Shown: one piece after another, positions 10,930-21,360 of the stretch
Numbering within the stretch: position 1 is the first letter of the stretch
How the letters are laid out: each line of letters opens with the position of its first letter
Position numbers and translations under genes: made by a program
NCBI GenBank assembly: GCA_951640165.1
Contig: OX621265.1
Coordinates: 16,381,001 to 16,445,000, forward strand
Direction: 5' to 3'
DNA from: Pseudoips prasinana
Taxonomy: Eukaryota > Arthropoda > Insecta > Lepidoptera > Nolidae
DNA: 64,000 nt
Notes under the pieces: generated by a model
Told to the model about the DNA's origin: nothing
Databases searched by the model: none
What the model saw: the letters and a program-made list of their open reading frames with translations, nothing else

Positions 10930-12645
10930 ATGATAATAATGATGAGCAATCAGCTTAATATAATTACTAAAATGGATGCAAACAAATCACCTGGCTGCGA
11001 CCTGATACGTATGTCCGACTTAAAATTAATTGTAAATGAGGTCAGTCCTGTACTGGCAAGACTTGTTAATTTATCTGTTAAGCTTAAAAAATTCCCTATT
11101 CAATTAAAACAAGCAATAGTCCGTCCTATACATAAAAAAGGCGATCGCAAAAATATGTCTAATTACAGGCCAATAGCCATTTTGTCAAGTCAAGTTAGAT
11201 AAAGTAATTGAAAAATGTATTGTAAATCAACTAAGCAATTACTTACATGAACATAAAATATTAAATAACTGCCAACATGGTTTTGTAAGAGGGAGAAGTA
11301 CAGCTACATTGTTGTCAAAATTTACTGATGAGATCAATAATTACCTCGAGCTTAAAAAATTCGTTGTAGCAATATTTATCGATAATAAAAAGCATTTGAC
11401 ACTTTAGAAACTGAAACCCTTCTTGGCGCAGTGGGAGAGTGCGGTGTGGGTGAACCCTTAAACCAATGGTTCCGTGACTATCTAACGACCCGCTCGTACT
11501 GCTTTAAGGTGGGTGACACACTCAGTGACGAGATAAACGTGCAATACGGCGTTCAACAAGGATCGGGATGTGGACCTGCAAGCTACCTGATGCATGTTAA
11601 TAGCTTGTGCAATGTGCTGAATTTCTGCACGGCTCATATGTTCGCTGATGACATGTGTTTGCTACGCGCTGGGACAGATATGTCAAATACTTTTCAACTA
11701 GTGCAGCAAGATATAGATGCGGTTATTAAGTGATCGAACGACAACGGAATTGTCATAAACCCAAACAAAACAAAACTACTAGTTATACATTCTCCCTACT
11801 TACAACCACTTACGGAACCATTATTGTATGCACATGATTTTACATGCTTTCATAATAAGTTATTAAATTGTAAATGTAAACCTATCGAAAAAGTTAATTG
11901 TGTGACATATCTCGGAATGAAACTTGATAAAAACTTCTCATGGATCCATCATATCAGTTATATTTCTGACAAACTTAGAATATTATTAGGAAAGTTTATC
12001 ACTTAAGTTTCAAAGTTCCCATTGGCACATTGAGGTGTGTATACATGTCCTTAGTGGATTCTATCCTCAGCTACGCTCTCGATTGTTACGGACTTACATT
12101 CAAAACTTATATTAGTAAACTTGAATCAATTCAAATAAGATTTCTAAAACTATTAGTTAGTAATAAAACAAAAGAACAGTGTAAAAATGACTACACAAAA
12201 CTATTTAAAATATGTAAAATACCACCTATCACTGTAAAACATAAATATCTACTAGCGGTAAACAACCATGGCAATCGTCAAAAGTATATAACTTGTGTAA
12301 CTAATAACCATAATACCCGCTCGATGACCTCTGGCAAATGCATTGTACCTCGAATATATAATTATTACGGAGACAGAACATTAAAAAAAGGCTACCCTAT
12401 TTATTAAACACTTTACCAGAGGATAACAGGCACAAAAATAACAAAATAATTTGTAAACGTAAGTTAAGGAATTACTACCTGGAGAATTGTTAAAACCGGT
12501 ATGACCTAGTAGTATGATATAGGTACACATTATTATTGTTTAATTTACGGAGACTAGATCTCACAGTCAAACGGTAAACACGGTGTTGTGGGACTAAAAG
12601 TGTAACTATTTAATTTTTTTTTTGTGAAATTATAAATAAATAAAT
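10930..12645 (+). pseudogene. CR1/Jockey-type non-LTR remnant just downstream of FAR gene A
   Basis: Successive frames encode RT pieces in order: MDANKSPGCDLI and HKKGDRKNMSNYRPIAILS (10930-11202), a QHGFVRGRSTATLLSKFTDE stretch (11270-11330), GVQQGSGCGPASYLM and FADDMCLL (11431-11733), a motif-D/E region (11824-12006), and a C-terminal YMSLVDSILSYALDCYG region (12030-12407). At least four frame breaks separate them. The 3' UTR ends in TAAATAAATAAATAAAAT and an AT microsatellite. The C-terminal region is the same family as the fold-back arms at 27857-28322. Confidence 0.75.

Positions 12646-12646
<1 letters not shown>

Positions 12647-12679
<33 letters not shown>
12647..12679. repeat. (AT)n microsatellite
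   Basis: About 15 AT units follow the A-rich tail of the preceding retrotransposon remnant. Confidence 0.85.
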
Positions 12680-12682
<3 letters not shown>

Positions 12683-12724
12683 CGAGCTGAATTAGAGTCT
12701 GGGCTAATTCAGCTCGCCTTATAT
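12675..12724. repeat. Perfect 21 bp inverted repeat (hairpin)
   Basis: Arm 12675-12695 (ATATAAGGCGAGCTGAATTAG) is the exact reverse complement of 12704-12724, around the 8-base loop AGTCTGGG. No gene lies beside it, so it is not read as a terminator. Confidence 0.9.
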
Positions 12725-12734
12725 TAAGCTGATT

Positions 12735-12930
12735 GCTCATCATTATTATCACGTCAGCCGTATGACGTCCACCGCTGGACAAAGACTTCACAGAGATATG
12801 TCCATCGTTTGAAGTGATATACCATAACCGCCACGCTTGGTAGAAGGGTTGGCGATCGCAGTATGATGGTCATACAAAGAGACGCTGCTGCTCCTTCTCT
12901 GATAGATATCTCCGCGACTTAGTTTGTACA
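12735..12930 (-). repeat. RTE-type 3' end remnant, antisense
   Basis: Begins ATCATTATTATCACGTCAGC (a degenerate (ATG)n tail on the minus strand), then GTATGACGTCCACCGCTGGA, the antisense of a common RTE 3' end. The segment at 12820-12900 (CCACGCTTGG...GACGCTGCTGC) recurs in opposite orientation at about 47698-47770. Confidence 0.6.
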
Positions 12931-13295
12931 GCCTCTACGGGATGAGATGGAGTGGCGATATTCCATGCCATCAGTCACACATGTCAATGATTCCAGCTAC
13001 CTAGACGCTAATGAGGAGATGCTAAATAAACGTAAATAAGCATCCACATTACCATTGCATTCAATTTATATTCGGACTGTACAAGTTTTACTTTCGTAAA
13101 GATCTCATGGGTCGCCCAATTCATTGGCATATTGTTTCTTTTTCAATATACTAATTCCCAATCCTTTTGCTACCTGCAAGGGATAATTATCTTCAACTCT
13201 ACAGCTGATGGTTCTAGGTGATCGCACTTACAAGCGCTTTTAATTTTTTTTCGTCACAAAAATAATTTATATTCTTACTCATTTATTTTTCATGC
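12931..13295. other. Noncoding DNA between FAR genes
   Basis: No gene or clear repeat is seen. Confidence 0.4.
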
Positions 13296-13379
13296 AATCA
13301 AACTCTGAAAGATTTATTTAAAATATGATCAGAGGCAGTCCTTTGATCATATTTTAAATAAATCTTGCAGAGTTTGATT
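13296..13379. repeat. 36 bp near-perfect inverted repeat
   Basis: Arms 13296-13331 and 13344-13379 are reverse complements with one mismatch, around a 12-base loop. It is AT-rich, starting AATCAAACTC. It could be a tiny fold-back element or a template-switch product. Confidence 0.85.
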
Positions 13380-13969
13380 TAGGTCAGTACCTAAAATAAA
13401 TCTATACTGATATAAAGTAGAAAGATTTGATTGTTGGTAATGAATAGGCTCCTAAACTACTACATCAATTAAAATATTCGTTCACCGATGGGAATGTACA
13501 CTATCTCCAAGATAAAAAGCTACATTATATTTTCTAAAAAGTTAGGAATCCTTGCTAAATTCCAAAAATTGTACCTCCAATTTGTACCTCCAATTTGTAC
13601 CAAAATTACCTAAATAAATGTTTACATCGCGTACTCTGCCAAAACTACTGATGATAGAACAACTTAATTGTACTATGGTTTTGTAAAAAAAAAAAACACA
13701 AAACACACACCAAAATCTACAAAACATGTAGCAACAGCATAATAATATATCTAACTATTATAGTTATGTCACAATAACTATTCTTTTATTTTAGAAATTT
13801 AATTGATATGTCGCCGCTAGAAGTTACTCTTTTTTTGTACCTTGGTATTAATCCTTATTTATACATATAATAAAACTGCAGAAAAGTGGCTTCTGTTCAT
13901 CAATAATATTTCCAAAAAAATTGCCAGGTTATTAAAGGACAATCAATAGAACCCATTTCCAGCATTTTT
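13380..13969. other. AT-rich noncoding DNA
   Basis: Includes a short local duplication (TTGTACCTCCAATTTGTACC near 13568). Nothing coding is seen. Confidence 0.4.
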
Positions 13970-14130
13970 CAATTTTTTGTCTGTTTATCGGTTTGTCTGT
14001 TTATTTCTTCGGGCATCACGTAAAAGTTACGAAAGCAATGTAGAGAACTTTTATACACAAAGTTTGAGCGTGACTTAAAGTAACATTTAGTTTTGGTTTC
14101 ATGGCAAAATGTTACCCGAAATCTTTTCGA
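13970..14130 (+). repeat. Dispersed repeat with GTCTGTTTATCGGTTTGTCTG
   Basis: Resembles a familiar lepidopteran repeat with GTCTGTTTGTCTGTTCGGGC followed by a TTGAGCGTGACTTA-like stretch. It is noncoding. The call rests on memory of the pattern. Confidence 0.4.
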
Positions 14131-14606
14131 GTTAAACCCAGCCATCTCAGCACATATACTCGCATCAATTGCACCGCGACAGGTATGTATCTTTTAAGGC
14201 ATATTGCTGTTGATTGTTGGTGCAATAGATAATATCAAACTGGTTAGCGTTTTCTATAGTTACCGTGACAGAGTTATTTAAAGAGCTGGTTATTATGGAA
14301 GAGCTATTTATTAGGTATAAGTATAATAAAGAGTACTATTATAGTGAAAGAGTTATTTCTCACATCCAAGTACTCGTATTTATTATTGACAAAAAATCTT
14401 TGTCCTTAGCTTTACAAAGATCCGTGAGCAAGTTATTTACAGCATAACAATTGATTTTTACAATGTTAATGGTTTAGTTTAGTAATAATGTCTACTTACT
14501 TGGTAGGTTGGGAATTCACATGATAACGGAAAAAATCTATAAAATGGACCTACTAGTAGGTATTGCTCGTGAAAAGTCATTACAACTTTTTGGTTTTCTG
14601 TTGTAG
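14131..14606 (+). other. Probable intron or 5' flank of the DDE transposase
   Basis: Noncoding. It ends in TTTTCTGTTGTAG at 14606, a good splice acceptor, immediately before the open transposase frame. The upstream exon was not identified. Confidence 0.45.
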
Positions 14607-16255
14607 GTTATATTCAACGGCAGAGAATACGTCTGTCGACCATGCTGGTTAAGGAGTCAAAGGGCTCAGAGTCAGGGTGCTATGCAAGATCCTTTGCCAG
14701 GACCTTCAATACCACGGGAAGATGAAGTTGAAAATATAGATCAGGACGAAGTACAGCAGCTACAGCAACCTGATTTACTTCAGTCATTAAATCTTTCGGA
14801 GTTATCTCGTGCTCCAAATACAGCAAATGCATGTATTTTTTATGGCTGCCGTATGATATCGCGACGCCGGATACCTGAGAGAATAAAGGCCGATTTTTTT
14901 ATTAACGCAAACTATAATGTGCCACCAAGTGCTAGAGTATGTGACGAATATATGCAATCAAATAATTGGGAGGATTTATTTGAAGCCCCAAACATATCAC
15001 ATGATTTTTCGAGTGCACATATAATGGACATCATATCCATTTTAAAAAATGTCATAACAAATACAACACATATGGATTTTGAACATGTTGAAAATATGTC
15101 AGCAGACGAATTGCATTACTGGACCGGGCGGACTCTCGAAGAATTCAACGCAATTCTAGCTGAAACACCATCTTTGAGTAGAAGGAGTACCCAGCCAAAG
15201 AAAATATTAGGAATGTACCTATCAAAACTCAGAAGTGGAGAATCGGACGACAGGCTAGCGACTCTGTATGGTATAAGCCGATGACACTTTGAGAGGCTCG
15301 TACATTTGGCACAAGAGTGTCTATTAGAAGACTTTGTGCCTCAACATTTGGGTTTTGACCATTTAGCCAGACAACAAGCCGTGAACAGGAATCTAGTAAT
15401 ACCTGCTGCATTGTTCGGCAACCCAAATGAACCCGAAAACGAAATGCCTGCTATTACCATTATTGATGGTACTTACCAAAATATCCAAAAAAGCGCAAAT
15501 TTTTTATTTCAGAGGGATACATATAGCCCTCATAAGTACAGGAATTTAATAAAACCACTGGTACTGACATGTTCGGATGGATACATAATTGATATTTACG
15601 GGCCATATAAAGCGACCAAATCAGACGCAAATATAACGCAAGATGTTATTCACGATGAACAAGACGTATCATTCCATTACTTTTTTCGACCCGGTGACAT
15701 TTTTATTTTGGATAAAGGATTTAGGGACGCCTTGCCAGATTTTAGAAGTTTCGGCTATATAACTCATACACCTGAGTCTTTACATCCTGGAGAAACTCAA
15801 CTTATCACCATGCAGGCTATTAAGTCCAGAAAAGTGACCATGGTCCGCTGGGTTGTGGAGATCGTTTTCGGACGCATCAAGCGTGATTTTAAACTACTAA
15901 GGCAAGAATATTTCAACGTTGCCCTGAAACACCTATTCCCCAATTTTAGAATAGCTGCTGCGTTGTTGAATGCTTTCCACATGCCAGTGCATGACAGCGT
16001 ATATGCTGACCGGTTTATTGAAATCATTAACCAGCGTATGAATATGCCTAATAATCTAGCAGAATATGTAACGGCCAGAACTTATCAACTAAAGCTAGCG
16101 CGTAGCTACTATAGTGAGCACGTCCGTGGTGGTATATACAGTATAGATATTTATCGTGACGGTGCACCACCCGCAGGATTGGAGCGACATAATATTACAG
16201 AACCAAACTTAACACTGTTACGAGGGCGGATACAGTCACGACACGTCAGGTCAAG
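14607..16255 (+). pseudogene. ISL2EU-like DDE transposase (DDE_Tnp_4 type), one internal stop
   Basis: One frame runs from the acceptor at 14606 to about 16255 with a single in-frame TGA at 15282-15284. The start of the frame, VIFNGREYVCRPCWLRSQ, has a C..C pair that looks like half of a zinc-binding DNA-binding domain whose other half is on an upstream exon. The nuclease part has IIDGTYQ (first Asp), FQRDTYSPHKYRNLIKPLVL, FILDKGFRD (second Asp) and MVRWVVEIVFGR (Glu), so the DDE triad is present. The pattern fits ISL2EU-type transposases related to PIF/Harbinger. After RTYWGTW the frame runs into R1-like 5' UTR, so the C-terminus is probably cut by that insertion. TIRs were not found. Confidence 0.75.
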
Positions 16256-16507
16256 AACCTATTGGGGCACGTGGTCGGAAAACCTCCTCGTTGTCCGAGA
16301 CTATTGGTCCTATTCGAATATTTATATTCGGTGGGAACGGTAGATTTTTTGGATTGGTGTGCCCTGGGCGTGGGCCCTGGCTTCTTCCTGTGCTTGCATG
16401 GGGAGCGGCCAATATTCCGACATCTCACGCCTCTGCTGTCCCTTCCATACTCTGGAGGGGACAGCGGAGGACGCAAGCCTAAGCTTCGTCGGACGGTGAT
16501 GGTCTGA
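16256..16507 (+). other. R1-like 5' UTR
   Basis: GC-rich sequence begins TTGGGGCACGTGGTCGGAAA and leads to the ORF1 frame. Open frames on both strands here are low-complexity shadows. Confidence 0.55.
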
Positions 16508-17114
16508 ATGGCCGGTGCGTTAATCCGGTCGATAGCATTCGGCAAACCCTTAACCTCTGAGCATACCCGGCGAGGGGGCTACCGGGGGGTAAACCGGTCT
16601 ACAGGGTATAAGGTCAGGATGTCTACTGGTAAAACATTACCCCAGGAGGGTACCGGCTTAGCCGGAGAATCCCTCCCGGGTCCTTCTGGGCCCGGCTGTC
16701 CCACCGTATCTGGGGGGGACACTATTGGACATGTTTCCGTGGAGGTCGCGGATAGGGCGCACACGCCCAGTTTTGTGTGCCCAGTTTTGAGTGTCGAGGG
16801 ACCCTCACCTGCAGCTAACGAGCTGCGGGTGAGAGTCTCTAAAGAGGAAAGGAGTCTGGCTGATAGAGCCAGAGAGACTGCTCCACCGCGGAGGCAGCTG
16901 CGACCGCGTTCTACTTCTCGGTCGCTGTTGCGTTCGCGGTCGCGGTCACGCTCGAAGTCCGTACTTCGAAGCGATTCCGTGGGAAGCGACAAGTCAGCCG
17001 CTTCCTGCGTGTCATTGCCGGCAGAAGGGCCGAAGCTTGGGAAGCGGCGATCCCTTGTGGCTCCAAATGCTCGCACACAGATTGTGCGGGCAAAAATAGG
17101 AATTGACGAGGGGG
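16508..17114 (+). pseudogene. R1-like ORF1 (gag), N-terminal part
   Basis: The frame encodes a Gly/Pro/Ser-rich N-terminus and an Arg-Ser run (RSRSRSRSKS) typical of R1-clade ORF1 proteins, which coat the element RNA. It leaves the coding frame in a run of seven G at 17110-17116, where an indel explains the shift to the frame used downstream. The start at 16508 is the first ATG of the GC-rich frame and is unproven. Confidence 0.65.
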
Positions 17115-17116
17115 GG

Positions 17117-18520
17117 ACTTGGATGGGGATATTTCGGATATCCTCAACCCTCTCCTCCCTCCTTCAAATACGCGGGCTAAGAAATCTTTGCCCCGCGTTG
17201 AAGACATAGCGGAGGAGCTCCGACATCAGCCTACGGCTGATGTTGGGGCTAGGCTGCTCGAGGCTCTGTCTGTGGTGGAGAAGGCCACGGATAGGTCGGG
17301 CCGGAACATCCAAGGGCCGCTGAAGCACGCCATTAGGCGAAGTGTACGTGAGGCGCAGGCCGCCACCTCCGAACTGCACGTTCGGACGTATGGGGGCGAG
17401 GCTGAGCGATTGGAGGTGGAGAACCGGGAGCTTCGTTCGAAGCTCTCCTCCCTCGAGGGACGTCTCGCCAAACTGTCGGCGGAGGTTGAGACCCTGCGCT
17501 CTAGTTAGGGGCCTCCCACAGTGACCCAGGCGAATCCTGCTACGACGACCAGTGTGCCACGGAAGGCTTCTAAGCTGGATGCAGCTAAGCCAAAGGCCAC
17601 TGGACAAGAGAGCGGCTGCAACGCCGAGCAGGTGGCTGCCATTATGGAGGAGAAACTCGTCTCCTTCCGTGCAGCCCTCATGGCGGAGCTCTTCCCAGGA
17701 AGGGCCATCAGGCCCCCACTTGGGAAGAAGGCTGCGGCCATCCCTCCTCGTGGTGCCGAGGCGAAAAAGCCGAAAGCTCCAGCGCCGCCGCCACTCCCGA
17801 TCCCTTCTACCTCGTCCAATAAGGACAAGAGGAAAAAGAAGCGGGAAAGGGAGAGGCAGCGTAAGAGCGAAGGCATGCCTGTTGCTCCTACACAGATTGC
17901 TGGCGCTTCGCCGAGCCAGCAGTCTAGTGCAGTGCATGCGAATGCGGGAGAGACCACATGGGCGAAAGTCGTTGGTCGCATATCTGCGGCCAAGGCCAAA
18001 AAGGCAGCGGCCACATTAAACACCGCTCCCGGAGGTGCTACGAGGCGACTCCCTTGTTCACCGAAAATGGCAGCGGTTTTAATAACGCGGGCAGAAGGGT
18101 CAGAGACTCCTCTTGCCGATCTTATAAGGACGGCGAAGGAAAAGGTCTGCCTCAAAGACTTTGGACTGGAAGGTGGTATCTTCCAGAAGAGAGCCTTAAA
18201 CGGCGGATTGGTCCTAAAGGTCTCTGGGCCCGATCATGTCACAAGAGCCGATACGCTCGCGGCCAAATTAAGGGAAGTCCTGGCGGATACGGACGCTCGG
18301 GTTTCGCGTCCTTTTAAGACCGCAGAAATGCGTGTTCTGGACTTAGACGTGACGGTCACCTCCGCAGCAATCGCGGTGGGCCTAGCGGGTACCGTTGGTT
18401 GTTCTGCGAATGATTTTAAGGTGGGGCCCGTACGGGCCCATCTGTCGGGACTAAACACTGCGTGGGTCAGATGTCCGCTCGAGGCGGCCAATAAGCTCGC
18501 GGACAAACGCGTATGCGTGG
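17117..18520 (+). pseudogene. R1-like ORF1 (gag), middle part
   Basis: Continues ORF1 in the next frame: LDGDISDILNPLLPPSNTRA, a probable coiled coil at 17395-17500 (EAERLEVENRELRSKLSSLE), then a TAG at 17506-17508 and the same frame onward with Ala/Lys/Pro-rich sequence and a globular domain ending KLADKRVC. The internal TAG makes it defective. The frame is cut at 18520 by the inserted element and resumes in frame at 20308 once one copy of the GTGG target duplication is discounted. Confidence 0.75.
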
Positions 18521-20303
18521 TGTAACTGTTTTAATTTTAAATAATAAAAAACCACCATATGGTACACATTAATTTATTTTTAGAAATTAAAGTTATAGAA
18601 GCAAAATAACTCTTAATTTATACTTATTAAGAACCAAAAGAAAATAGTGGGAGGTTTGTTGATCCGCTCGGCTGGTTTAAGGGCTTTATATAAAAAAAAG
18701 TTAGAGAAGAAAAAAACTTAGGTTAGGTGACGACCACTGCCCAGCCGGCCGTATCAGGTCACCCCGCAGAACACCAGGTCCAGTGACAGCCAGGGCTGTT
18801 CACCCTTATAGTACACCCGTACTGTACACCTCCTGTAGTTACAAACAAAACAAATATTGTAATTATAAAACAAAACATCTGGGTATAATGAGGTAATTCA
18901 TTCTCATAATTGAGTTGAATTTACATCCACTATATTGTACAATTCAATGCCACAATTGAAAAGAACTTGCATACATCCATTAACCATTAACAAAGTACAC
19001 AATTAAATTATCTTGTATTGATGAAGCTAATAAAATTACTAGCTTACAATGTATATGACTCATTGGTCGGTTTCCTTGGATAATAATTTACATACAACCA
19101 TAAGTCTACACTTAGTTGGTGAAAAGAACAAACTGAACATCTAAACATTTCTATTTAATTAGTTTCTTTAAACAACAATCAACCTTGTACGAGGGTCGCT
19201 ATGTCAATTAGCTATTAGTCTAGTTATCTAGTGAATTAAAAGGGAAAAACAACAGTTGATCAACTTCCTCAGTGAGGTAGTGAGTTTGCATGATCATCAT
19301 GAACAACAATGAGGCAGTCAGTGAGAGTTTGAGAGAATTTAGAGTAGAGGTCATTATAACCTCTACTCTAAATTCTCTCAAACTCTCACTGACTGCCTCA
19401 TTGTTGTTCATGATGATCAATGCAAACACACCTGGTCGGAGGCGACAGCTAGCTTCGATCCTGTCCGATCGATAGCCAGACCCAAGCACAGCACACCAGC
19501 TCAAAAGCACAGCACACCCAGCTCACAAACACTTAATAGTTAACGCCTCTGGAAAAAATCACACTAGCATTAGTGACCTAGCAAAAGAATGGAAAATAAT
19601 AGAAATACTTATTTGTTTCCACATGTGGTCGACCTACCCAGGTGGATGGACACACGAGGAGCACCGGGGACACACACAACAAACACCAGAGCGCCACGTT
19701 CCACGAGGAACTAGGTACACCTCGTAACGACAACGGAAAGCACCTCAACACCACCACAACCACTTTTAACCGCAAAATAAAAGACACGACTTCGTCCAGA
19801 CACCGCTCAGAGAAAAAAAAAAAAGAACGTCAAAATGGCCACATCATTCCAGACAGCCTTTCCGCCTCCGTTCACACGATAAAAACATACTAAATTTACT
19901 AAATTTAATATTTTAAGATTCCTATTTAAAATGCAACCTAGCTAGTCTAAAAAATTGCGGATGGAAGGAATTGAAATGAAATAGAAATTAGTAATTAATA
20001 ATTTTGAATAAGTATGTGAAATAAGAAATCGATTAAGTATGGAATGCACCACACTAGATGTCGCTGATACGAGCTGTCATCATGGATGTTTTCATAGCAA
20101 TGTTTACCATAACAAAGTGAATGAATTTAATATCTAAATAAGTAATACAAAAACAAGTGCCAGTTGAATGTGAATAGGTATAACGTAAAGATAAGAGGTT
20201 GGTTATATATTGTTCGTCACCAATATCATACGGAAATACAAGGAAATTGGTTAACCGGCGTTTTAAAGGTAAACAAAATGTATTATTAAAAAAAAGTGTT
20301 ACA
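18521..20303. mobile_element. Unclassified 1783 bp insertion, TGTAAC...GTTACA ends, GTGG target duplication
   Basis: The insertion interrupts R1-like ORF1. Direct GTGG copies at 18517-18520 and 20304-20307 flank it, and its ends are inverted (TGTAAC and GTTACA). Removing it with one GTGG restores the ORF1 frame (tgc-gtg-ggt-tgg). It encodes no recognisable protein. TG...CA ends with a 4 bp duplication fit a solo LTR of a Ty3/gypsy- or BEL-like element, and a TATA-like TTTATATAAAA is at about 18683. A non-autonomous DNA transposon is the alternative. A long palindrome lies inside at 19284-19427. Confidence 0.75.
19284..19427. repeat. Long near-perfect palindrome, about 68 bp arms
   Basis: Arm 19284-19351 (GTTTGCATGATCATCATGAA...) is mirrored as reverse complement in 19359-19427, with one extra base in the right arm, around the 7-base centre CATTATA. 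Both strands therefore carry almost the same short open frame, which is a by-product and not a gene. Confidence 0.92.
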
Positions 20304-20648
20304 GTGGGTTGGTCCGCAGCTAGGGTTGTCGCACTCAAGGCTAGACCCCTGCAGTGCTACAAATGCCTTGGGTTTGGCCATGTTAAGGCCAAATGCAACA
20401 GTCCCACAGATCGCAGCAAATGCTGCTATGTCTGTGGCGACCTTGGCCATAAGGCCGCAAATTGCAAAGCCAGCGAACCCAAGTGTCCGATCTGTACGGA
20501 CCTTGGCGTCGCTGGCAAACACAGGATGGGAGGAAGTAAGTGCTTCCCTCCCAAAAATCGGACAGTACAGCGGCCGCAGGGTCCTCCGACTACACCGGTA
20601 GCGAATTCGTTTGCACTGCTGGCTGGTCAGGAGTCTATGGAGGCCTAA
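20304..20648 (+). pseudogene. R1-like ORF1 (gag), C-terminal zinc knuckles
   Basis: The frame encodes VGWSAARVVALKARPLQCYK and then three zinc knuckles: CYKCLGFGHVKAKC, CYVCGDLGHKAANC and a longer CPICTDLGVAGKHRM...C. These bind RNA in R1-clade ORF1 proteins. The stop is at 20646-20648 and overlaps the start region of ORF2 in another frame, the usual compact R1 layout. Separated from the rest of ORF1 by the 1783 bp insertion. Confidence 0.85.
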
Positions 20649-21096
20649 AATTCACGCCCCCATCCAAGATATTGAAGGGTAACTTAAACCACTGCCGTGC
20701 AGCACAGGACCTCCTGCTACAGACGCTCGCGGAGAGGTTAGTTGCCCTTGCGGTGATATCGGAGCCCTATTCCATCCCGGATCACCCACGGTGGTTTGGG
20801 GTGGACGGGGGTTCCGTCGCTATTTACTGGGCGGAATCATCGGGTGGCCTCCATTGCCGCCTCATCCATGGTGGGACGGATCTTGTTGTCATCGAATGGG
20901 GCGACGCCGTAGTGGTGGGATGTTACATCTCTCCAAACTGCGGCCTTGCCCACTTCGAGGACACCATCGACAGACTGGGCACCTGCATCCAGGGGCTACT
21001 CTCACGTCCACTGTTCGTCATGGGTGACTTCAATGCACACTCCAGGGTGTGGGGGGACGCTCGTGACGACCTGAGAGGGGAAGCACTGATAGAGTG
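20640..21096 (+). pseudogene. R1-like ORF2, endonuclease domain, truncated
   Basis: The frame encodes an APE-like endonuclease: KGNLNHCRAAQDLLLQTLAE, ALAVISEPY (catalytic Glu), GCYISPNCG and FVMGDFNAHSRVWGD. Sequence stops matching at about 21096, after EALIEW, where antisense CR1/Jockey-type sequence begins. The rest of ORF2 with the reverse transcriptase is missing. Confidence 0.8.
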
Positions 21097-21360
21097 GATT
21101 TACATTATGTGTATCGCTCCTTTTACAGAAGGATTCGATATTTTTATGCACATATAGTAAGTTTTCATATATATACTGAGATGGTACTGTTAGAATGTTA
21201 ACCTCTTTGAACTTTTCTCTTAGAGACACTCTCGGGCCAAGATTATAGATAGCTCTTACAGCTCTTTTATGCAATAAAAATATGGTGTTAATATCAGCAG
21301 AGCTACCCCAGAGAAGAATTCCATAGGACATAACACTATGAAAATAACTGAAATACTGGG
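21097..21360 (-). pseudogene. CR1/Jockey-type RT C-terminal fragment, antisense
   Basis: Minus strand 21331-21100 encodes MSYGILLWGSSADINTIFLL, HKRAVRAIYNLGPRVSLREK and VHKNIESF, the thumb region of CR1/Jockey-type RTs. It probably belongs with the RT core at 22078-22800, the two being parted by an antisense R1-like 3' fragment. Confidence 0.75.

Larger units (their letters stand above)
16256..21096 (+). mobile_element. R1-clade non-LTR retrotransposon, 5' part only
   Basis: A GC-rich island, unlike the AT-rich surroundings, holds a 5' UTR, a gag-like ORF1 with three CCHC knuckles, and the first half of ORF2 (endonuclease). The reverse transcriptase is absent, because the sequence jumps at about 21097 into an antisense CR1/Jockey-type piece. 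ORF1 is split by an insertion at 18521-20303. The NLNHCRAAQDLL opening of ORF2 and the knuckle spacing point to the R1 clade. The 5' boundary next to the DDE transposase is approximate. Confidence 0.8.

Noticed and set aside
14168..14226. ATTGCACC...GGTGCAAT as TIRs of a 59 bp element
   Set aside because: Only 8 paired bases and no target duplication, so chance is a fair explanation.
17164..18155. Long minus-strand open frames in the GC-rich region
   Set aside because: Shadows of R1-like ORF1, caused by high GC and codon bias.
19220..19510. Similar small open frames on both strands (MIIMNNNEAVSES...)
   Set aside because: Produced by the palindrome at 19284-19427. Nothing suggests translation.
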